From: an uncultured Porphyromonadaceae bacterium
GTDB lineage: Bacteria; Bacteroidota; Bacteroidia; Bacteroidales; Muribaculaceae
Direction: 5' to 3'
DNA: 37,036 nt
Assembly (NCBI GenBank): GCA_947177145.1
Contig: CAMWTL010000005.1
Location: 1-37,036, forward strand
The notes below the pieces were generated by a model, which worked only from the letters and a program-made list of their open reading frames with translations, searched no databases and had not been told where the DNA came from. Positions within the stretch are counted from its first letter, which is position 1. Each line of letters starts with the position of its first letter. A program made the translations under genes and the position numbers. Shown here piece by piece: positions 10,359 through 18,200 of the stretch.

Positions 10359-12020
10359 ATGATTTATTTAATTTTTAAAGGGAGCGACATCGCTGCCACT
10401 CCCTTATATAACGAATACTTTATATTGTTATTCTGCTACGCCCTCCATGATGACCTGAATACGGTTCTTACCGTTGTAGAGGCCCTTCATGAATTTGTTA
10501 AGGTCAGCAAGAGTAATGCTCTCGATGGTCTTCTGATAATCGGTGATTACGTCGAAGCCACGGAGATAAGTCATAAGGTTGCTGTTCCAATATTGGTTGG
10601 TGCGGACGTTAATCTCAATCTGCTTAATCATAGCCTGCTTAACCTTATTAAACTGCTCCTCGTTGGTGCCCTCATTCAGAAGCTTCATCAACTCTGCCTG
10701 AGCACGGTCAATAAGCGATTGCTGTTGGTCCTTATTGGTTTGGAACTTGTAAATAAGACTCCAGTAGCCGTCATTGGGATTAATGTAAGCACCTACAGCT
10801 GCACCATATGTGCCACCCTCCTCTTCACGCAGGGTTTCGGTGTAGATATTGTCAAGAATGTCACCTACCATCTCTACCATAATGTCATTCTTCTGATTAA
10901 ACGGTACATTATTGTCAGTGTAGATATCCTCAACTATGGTAGAAGGTGTCTGCATAACCTGATTGAAATGCTTTACGACATCTCCTTTTGCAGTTGATAT
11001 GGGTGAAACTGTGTTTACCTTTCTCGGACCGGCAGCCGGAAGAGTAGCAATGTATTGTTCCAATAGCGGACGTATAGCGGCTTCATCTACATTGCCTGTA
11101 AATACAAAGGTATAGTCAGCGGCATTCGACAAAGCTGCCTTAACCATCTCAAGCATCTTGGCATAATTGGCATTGTCCAAGGTAGCCACTGTGATACCCT
11201 GCATTAAGGCATTGTCAGGATATTGAGTCGCTGCAAGGACATCTGAGAAGATCTTTTCAGGATTACTTGCAGCGTTCTGGAGTATCACACGGTTGCGACC
11301 CTCATTTACGTCATAAGTAGCCTGATCCATCCCAAGATTAGTGAAGGCTGTATACACAAGTTCCATCATAGTGGGGAGATCTTTCACTGTAGAGAAACCA
11401 CTAAGTACATCTGTGTAGCTGTTGATAGTGAACCCTACATTTGCCTGTTTTCCGGCAAGATATTTGTCAAGTGTCTTCCTGTCAAACGGTCCCATCTTGG
11501 AAGACGAGAAAGCAAGACCCATAAGAGCTACGTTGGCGGCATCTGCCTGATTATAAGATCTACGTCCACCCTCGCGGAAAGCTGTAAGCAATACCTCATC
11601 AGCTGCGAAATCTGTAGTTTTCAATACAACTTTCACACCGTTGGAAAGTGTGAAGATCTGCGCACCGATACTCTTATCCTCTGTCACACTCTTTATTGTG
11701 CCCGGCTTAGGAAGATTGGCGATAAGCGGTTCTGTGATCACCTCATCAACGTAAGCCTCATATTGTGCATGCATAGCGTCTGTCACGGTCTTCACCATAA
11801 CTTCCTCAGCTACGATTTCGAATCCTTCACGCTGAGGCTCGGCAGTGACAATCACCATATTATTGTCAGAGAGAAGCTGGCTGCATACCTGATTGATAGC
11901 CATCACAGGAATATTAGGCAGTATAGCCTTTACCATCTCAAATTCCGTTTCAATGCCGGGATTAGGTTCATTGTCAACAAAATGACGGATAATTCCTGAT
12001 GCCAAAGCATCATTGTCTGT
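9150..12020. repeat. Tandem direct repeat, copy 1 (2871 bp)
   Basis: Period 2871: junction base c at 9150/12021/14892 and all ORF coordinates within the unit offset by exactly 2871 (e.g. 10359-10997 vs 13230-13868; 9685-9873 vs 12556-12744). Confidence 0.98.
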
Positions 12021-13229
12021 CAGACCGAGCACACCGTTGATTGTGTTCTCAAGTTCGAAATAAGGCTTCATATCCTCATCGTTGAAGGCATACTTATCGT
12101 TCTTGAGTTTATCCGACCAATAGCTATAGTCCCAAGGCATAAGCTTGAAGTCCGGGCCTTCGGTGCGCTGTGCATACTCCTCAATCTCCTTCAACTCTGC
12201 CTGCATAGGTACAGTATAGTTTTGGCGGAGATCTTCAAGCAGTTCCATCACTCTCTCCGGAGTGGCAGCCATTGTGCCTTGAAGCTGATATTCCGCAAAG
12301 GTCTTCTTGCCCATAAGATTTGCAATCTCAAGGCGAATGTTGGCTATATCTTTCAATATCTGGGTATTGTCGTACTGACCGCCTACATTTCTCGAACCGT
12401 TAATCTTATACAGCTTCTCACGCAGCTCACGGTTGTCGGCATATTTCATAAAGGGAGTGTATGAAGGTGCATATACCGTGAAGAGATAGAGCGAAGCATC
12501 ATCAGGTTTACCCTCAGCTTCCAGAGCCTCCTTCGCTGCCTCACGGGCAGCTGCCTTGATGCTTTCGGGAAGCCCGGCTGTATCAGCCTCCTTCACCCAC
12601 ATTCTGCGCTCCGGGTCTGCCATACCGTTGGTGACGTTCTGGGAGAATTTCACATTCAGGTCAGAAAGCTCCGCGCTAAGTTTACGGTATTTCTCACGTG
12701 CCTCACCCTCTAAGTTGGCACCGCTCTCGGCGAAGCTGCGGTAGGTCTCATCAATAAGGCGCATAGCCTCCGGAGAGAGGTCTGTACGCTGACCCTTATT
12801 CTCATATACCTTCTTTATTCTTTGCCAAAGCTTGTCGTTGAGAAGCAGACCGGTAGAATGGTCAGAGAGCACCGGTGTCACTCTCGTCATCATCTGCATC
12901 ATCGTTGTGTCTCCCACAGCCTCCACAAGATTGCTCAGTGCAAGCACCGACTCGTTCAGTAGCGAGCCGCTACGGTCGAGAGCAGCAATAGTATTCTCGA
13001 AGGTCGGCTCTTCCGAAGTGCTTACGATTGCCTCAATCTCACCGTCATGAATCTTGATGGCTTCCATAATTGCCTCCTCATAGTCAGGCAACTGAATCTT
13101 ATTGAAAGGCACAGTCTGGAACGGTGCATCCGAAGGTACTAAAAGAGGGTTATTGCTGCCACCCTGTGCTTCATTAGCCACTGTCATAAGCGATAATGCT
13201 GTTATTGTCCCTAAAAGGAATCTGTTCAT
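10428..13229 (-). CDS. Chimeric ORF: N-terminal 403 aa of the M3 peptidase fused in frame to the C-terminal 530 aa of the M16 peptidase
   Basis: 933 aa. Residues 1-403 identical to ORF 8220-10358 (through ...ENTINGVLGL); residues 404-933 identical to the C-terminus of ORF 13299-16106 (from TDNDALASG...). Junction at 12021. Confidence 0.95.
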   Translation of the reverse strand: MNRFLLGTITALSLMTVANEAQGGSNNPLLVPSDAPFQTVPFNKIQLPDYEEAIMEAIKIHDGEIEAIVSTSEEPTFENTIAALDRSGSLLNESVLALSNLVEAVGDTTMMQMMTRVTPVLSDHSTGLLLNDKLWQRIKKVYENKGQRTDLSPEAMRLIDETYRSFAESGANLEGEAREKYRKLSAELSDLNVKFSQNVTNGMADPERRMWVKEADTAGLPESIKAAAREAAKEALEAEGKPDDASLYLFTVYAPSYTPFMKYADNRELREKLYKINGSRNVGGQYDNTQILKDIANIRLEIANLMGKKTFAEYQLQGTMAATPERVMELLEDLRQNYTVPMQAELKEIEEYAQRTEGPDFKLMPWDYSYWSDKLKNDKYAFNDEDMKPYFELENTINGVLGLTDNDALASGIIRHFVDNEPNPGIETEFEMVKAILPNIPVMAINQVCSQLLSDNNMVIVTAEPQREGFEIVAEEVMVKTVTDAMHAQYEAYVDEVITEPLIANLPKPGTIKSVTEDKSIGAQIFTLSNGVKVVLKTTDFAADEVLLTAFREGGRRSYNQADAANVALMGLAFSSSKMGPFDRKTLDKYLAGKQANVGFTINSYTDVLSGFSTVKDLPTMMELVYTAFTNLGMDQATYDVNEGRNRVILQNAASNPEKIFSDVLAATQYPDNALMQGITVATLDNANYAKMLEMVKAALSNAADYTFVFTGNVDEAAIRPLLEQYIATLPAAGPRKVNTVSPISTAKGDVVKHFNQVMQTPSTIVEDIYTDNNVPFNQKNDIMVEMVGDILDNIYTETLREEEGGTYGAAVGAYINPNDGYWSLIYKFQTNKDQQQSLIDRAQAELMKLLNEGTNEEQFNKVKQAMIKQIEINVRTNQYWNSNLMTYLRGFDVITDYQKTIESITLADLNKFMKGLYNGKNRIQVIMEGVAE

Positions 13230-14891
13230 ATGATTTATTTAATTTTTAAAGGGAGCGACATCGCTGCCACTCCCTTATATAACGAATACTTTATATTGTT
13301 ATTCTGCTACGCCCTCCATGATGACCTGAATACGGTTCTTACCGTTGTAGAGGCCCTTCATGAATTTGTTAAGGTCAGCAAGAGTAATGCTCTCGATGGT
13401 CTTCTGATAATCGGTGATTACGTCGAAGCCACGGAGATAAGTCATAAGGTTGCTGTTCCAATATTGGTTGGTGCGGACGTTAATCTCAATCTGCTTAATC
13501 ATAGCCTGCTTAACCTTATTAAACTGCTCCTCGTTGGTGCCCTCATTCAGAAGCTTCATCAACTCTGCCTGAGCACGGTCAATAAGCGATTGCTGTTGGT
13601 CCTTATTGGTTTGGAACTTGTAAATAAGACTCCAGTAGCCGTCATTGGGATTAATGTAAGCACCTACAGCTGCACCATATGTGCCACCCTCCTCTTCACG
13701 CAGGGTTTCGGTGTAGATATTGTCAAGAATGTCACCTACCATCTCTACCATAATGTCATTCTTCTGATTAAACGGTACATTATTGTCAGTGTAGATATCC
13801 TCAACTATGGTAGAAGGTGTCTGCATAACCTGATTGAAATGCTTTACGACATCTCCTTTTGCAGTTGATATGGGTGAAACTGTGTTTACCTTTCTCGGAC
13901 CGGCAGCCGGAAGAGTAGCAATGTATTGTTCCAATAGCGGACGTATAGCGGCTTCATCTACATTGCCTGTAAATACAAAGGTATAGTCAGCGGCATTCGA
14001 CAAAGCTGCCTTAACCATCTCAAGCATCTTGGCATAATTGGCATTGTCCAAGGTAGCCACTGTGATACCCTGCATTAAGGCATTGTCAGGATATTGAGTC
14101 GCTGCAAGGACATCTGAGAAGATCTTTTCAGGATTACTTGCAGCGTTCTGGAGTATCACACGGTTGCGACCCTCATTTACGTCATAAGTAGCCTGATCCA
14201 TCCCAAGATTAGTGAAGGCTGTATACACAAGTTCCATCATAGTGGGGAGATCTTTCACTGTAGAGAAACCACTAAGTACATCTGTGTAGCTGTTGATAGT
14301 GAACCCTACATTTGCCTGTTTTCCGGCAAGATATTTGTCAAGTGTCTTCCTGTCAAACGGTCCCATCTTGGAAGACGAGAAAGCAAGACCCATAAGAGCT
14401 ACGTTGGCGGCATCTGCCTGATTATAAGATCTACGTCCACCCTCGCGGAAAGCTGTAAGCAATACCTCATCAGCTGCGAAATCTGTAGTTTTCAATACAA
14501 CTTTCACACCGTTGGAAAGTGTGAAGATCTGCGCACCGATACTCTTATCCTCTGTCACACTCTTTATTGTGCCCGGCTTAGGAAGATTGGCGATAAGCGG
14601 TTCTGTGATCACCTCATCAACGTAAGCCTCATATTGTGCATGCATAGCGTCTGTCACGGTCTTCACCATAACTTCCTCAGCTACGATTTCGAATCCTTCA
14701 CGCTGAGGCTCGGCAGTGACAATCACCATATTATTGTCAGAGAGAAGCTGGCTGCATACCTGATTGATAGCCATCACAGGAATATTAGGCAGTATAGCCT
14801 TTACCATCTCAAATTCCGTTTCAATGCCGGGATTAGGTTCATTGTCAACAAAATGACGGATAATTCCTGATGCCAAAGCATCATTGTCTGT
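12021..14891. repeat. Tandem direct repeat, copy 2 (2871 bp)
   Basis: No differences from copy 1 in the blocks compared by eye (edges, intergenic region, ORF translations). Confidence 0.98.
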
Positions 14892-16106
14892 CTTATCGCG
14901 TTCATTATAAGCCATCTCGAGCTGAGAAAGCATCTCCTCCTTTACACGGTCATATTCGCTCTCTGTAAAACCGGTCTTGCAGGCTCTTGTAACAATACCC
15001 ATAATCTCAGCTACGGCAGCCTGGGTACCTGTCTTCGGAATGACTACGATATTGAATGAATCCTTAGTTTTCGACACATAGAAATCGCCGAAATATACAC
15101 CTGCCTGTGAGAATGTACAGTTCGGCTCATGAGCAGCTTCGGAGATACGGTTGTTGATAAGCTGCTGGATGATACTCTTAAGTAGATTTTCACCTACAAA
15201 TATCTCCTGAGTATTACGCATCTCGAAAGGTACCTTATCGCTCTTGAAAGAGATGGTAGTGCGTGGCATACGGAGCTCCGGATCGGAAAAAGCCACATAT
15301 ATCGGCTTCTCGTTGTCGCTCACAGTGGGGTATTCACGCGGCGCAGCATTCTCCGGCATCGGAATCTGAGAGAACAGGTCGATTACCTTCTTCTCCATAT
15401 CATCGACATCAATATCACCGACAATAACAATACCCTGCTGATCAGGACGATACCATTTCTTATAATAAGCACGCAGCACCTCAGGCTTGAAGTTCATCAC
15501 TACCTCCATCTTACCGATAGGGGTCTGCTGATACTGGTACTCTTGATAAATTTGTGGTAATATTGCTTCATACATTCTATTGTTAGCATCATTACGTGAA
15601 CGCCATTCCTCCTGGATCACGCCGCGCTCTGCATCAATCTCTGCCTCCTCAAGAAGGATTTCGCCGCTCCAGTCGTGAAGCACAAGCAGCACGCTGTCCA
15701 TCAATGGCTTGTCAGTAGTGGGCACATTATTAATGTTGTAGACAGTCTCATCGAAATATGTATACGCATTAATATCTTCACCGAAGCGTATACCCTTTCC
15801 TTGGAGGTAATTCAGCATATTCTTGCCGGGGTAATGGCTTGTGCCGTTGAAAGCCATATGCTCAAGGAAGTGGGCAAGACCAAGCTGTTCCTGAGTCTCA
15901 AGAGTTGAGCCTACCTTCTGAGCGATATAGAAATTCGCACGCTCTTTCGGCATCTCGTTATGCATGATGTAATAACTCAATCCATTGGGAAGCACACCGT
16001 GTGTCACCTTCGGATTCAGAGGAAGTGGTGTCAGCTGCGGCATCTGCGCACTGACGCTCAGCATAGCCATCAACGCAAATGCCAAGCTCATTACTTTCCT
16101 TATCAT
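13299..16106 (-). CDS. M16 family zinc peptidase (pitrilysin/insulinase-like), exported
   Basis: 935 aa with signal peptide; inverted zinc motif HFLEH in GLAHFLEHMAFNGT plus downstream EAEIDAERGVIQEE; inactive second M16 half. Confidence 0.95.
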   Translation of the reverse strand: MIRKVMSLAFALMAMLSVSAQMPQLTPLPLNPKVTHGVLPNGLSYYIMHNEMPKERANFYIAQKVGSTLETQEQLGLAHFLEHMAFNGTSHYPGKNMLNYLQGKGIRFGEDINAYTYFDETVYNINNVPTTDKPLMDSVLLVLHDWSGEILLEEAEIDAERGVIQEEWRSRNDANNRMYEAILPQIYQEYQYQQTPIGKMEVVMNFKPEVLRAYYKKWYRPDQQGIVIVGDIDVDDMEKKVIDLFSQIPMPENAAPREYPTVSDNEKPIYVAFSDPELRMPRTTISFKSDKVPFEMRNTQEIFVGENLLKSIIQQLINNRISEAAHEPNCTFSQAGVYFGDFYVSKTKDSFNIVVIPKTGTQAAVAEIMGIVTRACKTGFTESEYDRVKEEMLSQLEMAYNERDKTDNDALASGIIRHFVDNEPNPGIETEFEMVKAILPNIPVMAINQVCSQLLSDNNMVIVTAEPQREGFEIVAEEVMVKTVTDAMHAQYEAYVDEVITEPLIANLPKPGTIKSVTEDKSIGAQIFTLSNGVKVVLKTTDFAADEVLLTAFREGGRRSYNQADAANVALMGLAFSSSKMGPFDRKTLDKYLAGKQANVGFTINSYTDVLSGFSTVKDLPTMMELVYTAFTNLGMDQATYDVNEGRNRVILQNAASNPEKIFSDVLAATQYPDNALMQGITVATLDNANYAKMLEMVKAALSNAADYTFVFTGNVDEAAIRPLLEQYIATLPAAGPRKVNTVSPISTAKGDVVKHFNQVMQTPSTIVEDIYTDNNVPFNQKNDIMVEMVGDILDNIYTETLREEEGGTYGAAVGAYINPNDGYWSLIYKFQTNKDQQQSLIDRAQAELMKLLNEGTNEEQFNKVKQAMIKQIEINVRTNQYWNSNLMTYLRGFDVITDYQKTIESITLADLNKFMKGLYNGKNRIQVIMEGVAE

Positions 16107-16186
16107 AAGATTTGAAAAATTTATGGTGTTAATTATTCGGTTATTCAGTTAATCATTCAGCTATTCGTTCAGCCATTAAAAATCCT

Positions 16187-16257
16187 CGCAAAATCCAATC
16201 ATCCATCCTATGAGGCTCATTAATAAGCCTAATCCCGCAAAATCCAATCATCCATCC
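16187..16257 (-). repeat. Two 22-nt direct repeats in the leader of the M16/M3 operon
   Basis: cgcaaaatccaatcatccatcc at 16187-16208 and 16236-16257, period 49, flanking a small hairpin aggctcattaataagcct. Confidence 0.85.
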
Positions 16258-16302
16258 CCATGCAATCCTATCATAAAATAAATCCGGATTAAAGATTCTC
16301 TA

Positions 16303-16334
16303 CAAAGGTAGTGGTTTTATTTCATTCAATCAAA
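16303..16334 (-). promoter_or_regulatory. Putative Bacteroidetes-type promoter of the M16 operon
   Basis: Minus strand TACCTTTG (TANNTTTG, 16303-16310) with TTTG (16331-16334) separated by 20 nt, matching the -7/-33 pattern. Confidence 0.65.
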
Positions 16335-16418
16335 CTTATTTATTCATTTTCAATATTTTTAAGGAAAGCACAAGCAGCTGCCGCTTCTCTCAATCCGCAA
16401 GCAGCTTCATTTCCTTGC

Positions 16419-16961
16419 CTACGAAATCCCGTTCATAAGCGCATAAATAGAAAGCCCTGACACAGACTTAATCCCCGTCTTAGCCGTAATGTTCTTACGG
16501 TGAGTAATCACAGTATTAATAGAAATGCACAGCTTATCGGCAATCTCCTTATTAATCTTCCCAGCCACAAGCAGCCTCAAAACCTCCTTCTCCCTTGCTG
16601 AAAGCTCACCCGGCTCCACCCCATCCTTCGCAATGCCCTCAATCAGCGAAGTCAGCTTCTCCCCTATCACAGCCTCATCATCAGCCGGAAATATCACCCT
16701 CTCTCCTTCCTGACCCGCCATCCCCTGAAAATTACCGTAAAGAAGTGTCTTCTGTCTTCGAGGCATAAAGTAATCAAGATTACCCACAAAAACTTCCGGC
16801 GTGACAACAAAACCGTCGGCACCCTCCTCAAAGCTACGGAAATCATCGTATGTGGCATAGCATACCACACGGATGTCGTGCTCACTCACAACCATACTTT
16901 TCACCCCTATGGCAGTCAATGTCGGCAGACCGATAACTGCGATACCTTTATCAGTCCCCAT
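16419..16961 (-). CDS. LuxR-type helix-turn-helix regulator with atypical N-terminal domain
   Basis: C-terminal ELSAREKEVLRLLVAGKINKEIADKLCISINTVITHRKNITAKTG; no clear receiver Asp phosphosite. Confidence 0.88.
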   Translation of the reverse strand: MGTDKGIAVIGLPTLTAIGVKSMVVSEHDIRVVCYATYDDFRSFEEGADGFVVTPEVFVGNLDYFMPRRQKTLLYGNFQGMAGQEGERVIFPADDEAVIGEKLTSLIEGIAKDGVEPGELSAREKEVLRLLVAGKINKEIADKLCISINTVITHRKNITAKTGIKSVSGLSIYALMNGIS

Positions 16962-17634
16962 AATCCCCTATCGAATCATTGTTTCTTCTCACCTGAGGAA
17001 GAAGTATACGCCGTCGTATACGGTTGTTCTGCCTGTAATCCTTCTCAAGAGAGAAAATTGCCGTCACTACTGCTGTAGCCAAATTACGGTCATAATCACC
17101 CCTAAGATGAGCTACAAAAAGATACAGCAGATCATGCAGCTTCTCCTCTACCTCAGAATGGCTCTCGGCTGAAACCTCCGTCACGTTGTCGAGATCACCA
17201 CTCAGCAGAGCCGGAAAGACACTTTCCTCATCCCTCGCCACAATGCTCTCTATCTGCAACGCTGTCTCCTCGAAAAATCTGTGAAGCTGCCCAAGATTAT
17301 TATCCTCACCACTGCGGGCTATGAGCGAACCGAAATGTCGCCTTATATTCGGAATCTGCACCTTCACATAATAAGAAGATGTCTTCCGTAGATATTCAAT
17401 GGTTTTCTCCCGCGTGAAGGTGTCTCGTGCATTCACCGGGAAATAATCCGGGTCGAGGAAGGTATTGATTACGGATAGAAAGAAATCGGCATCGATATGC
17501 TCACGTGAGCATATCGAGCCGATGGAATGTTCTCCCACTCCGAGCCTCACCCCGAGACGGTTGACTACCGGGATGAGCTGCGGATGGTTTAATATGGCTT
17601 CGGAAAGTTTACTTTCCCTATTATATAATGCCAT
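16951..17634 (-). CDS. Hemerythrin-like (DUF542/RIC-related) helical protein, possibly degenerate
   Basis: Overlaps the luxR-like gene by 11 bp; N-terminal LGVGEHSIGSIC...IDADFFLSVINTF and C-terminal SHSEVEEKLHDL resemble ScdA/YtfE-like proteins; several expected His ligands appear absent. Confidence 0.6.
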   Translation of the reverse strand: MALYNRESKLSEAILNHPQLIPVVNRLGVRLGVGEHSIGSICSREHIDADFFLSVINTFLDPDYFPVNARDTFTREKTIEYLRKTSSYYVKVQIPNIRRHFGSLIARSGEDNNLGQLHRFFEETALQIESIVARDEESVFPALLSGDLDNVTEVSAESHSEVEEKLHDLLYLFVAHLRGDYDRNLATAVVTAIFSLEKDYRQNNRIRRRILLPQVRRNNDSIGDYGD

Positions 17635-17648
17635 TGCTTATTGGGCTG

Positions 17649-18197
17649 TCATTTCTTTACTATGATGGTTGAGTTCTGCGTGATAATGATGTCTACAGCC
17701 ACATCATGCGGCTCCGTAGGCACTTCATCCACAAGCTGAAACTCATAACCGATTCCTACCTTCGTCGCCTTGGTATGCTTTAGCAGACGGTCGTAGAAAC
17801 CCTTGCCCCGTCCGAGTCGGTTGCCCTTACGGTCGTAAGCAACAGCCGGCACAACCACCATCTCTATCTCCGACGGGTCAACTGTGCAGTTGCCTGTCGG
17901 CTCCTCGATATGGAAGCTGCCTAATTCGAGATGCGATTCGTCATAGGGCAGAATCTCCAAGTTCACTCCGTTCACGCGGGGAAGGTAGAAATGCTTCCTC
18001 TTTCCCCACTTTCCTAAGAAAGCGTGGGTGAACACCTCGTCAGGGAGCGAGTGATACATCAATATGTGGTCGGCCATAAGGAAAGCCGCGGTCTGCTCAA
18101 GCCGTTCAAACACCTCCTCAGCGGCACTGCGCTTCTCCATTTCGGAAAGCATCTGGCGCATAGCCTTTACTTTTCTTCTGATTTCATGTTTTTCCAT
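17649..18197 (-). CDS. 5-formyltetrahydrofolate cyclo-ligase
   Basis: 182 aa; VVVPAVAYDRKGNRLGRGKGFYDRLL motif. Confidence 0.93.
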   Translation of the reverse strand: MEKHEIRRKVKAMRQMLSEMEKRSAAEEVFERLEQTAAFLMADHILMYHSLPDEVFTHAFLGKWGKRKHFYLPRVNGVNLEILPYDESHLELGSFHIEEPTGNCTVDPSEIEMVVVPAVAYDRKGNRLGRGKGFYDRLLKHTKATKVGIGYEFQLVDEVPTEPHDVAVDIIITQNSTIIVKK

Positions 18198-18200
18198 AAC

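Noticed and set aside
10359-10997. Plus-strand 212-aa ORF duplicated at 13230-13868 as a possible novel gene pair
   Set aside because: It is antisense to the M16 coding sequence, low-complexity hydrophobic in translation, and duplicated only because the whole 2871-bp unit is duplicated.
8220-16106. Three-gene peptidase cluster as a new processing system of distinct paralogues
   Set aside because: The middle gene is entirely explained by a recent tandem duplication of its two neighbours; there is no divergence indicating selection for a new function.
16419-16421. TAG reassignment (alternative genetic code) suggested by the ftsK amber
   Set aside because: TAG also ends the LuxR-type gene at a plausible C-terminus (...YALMNGIS), where readthrough would add only ARK before TGA; one internal TAG is insufficient evidence for recoding, although it cannot be fully excluded.
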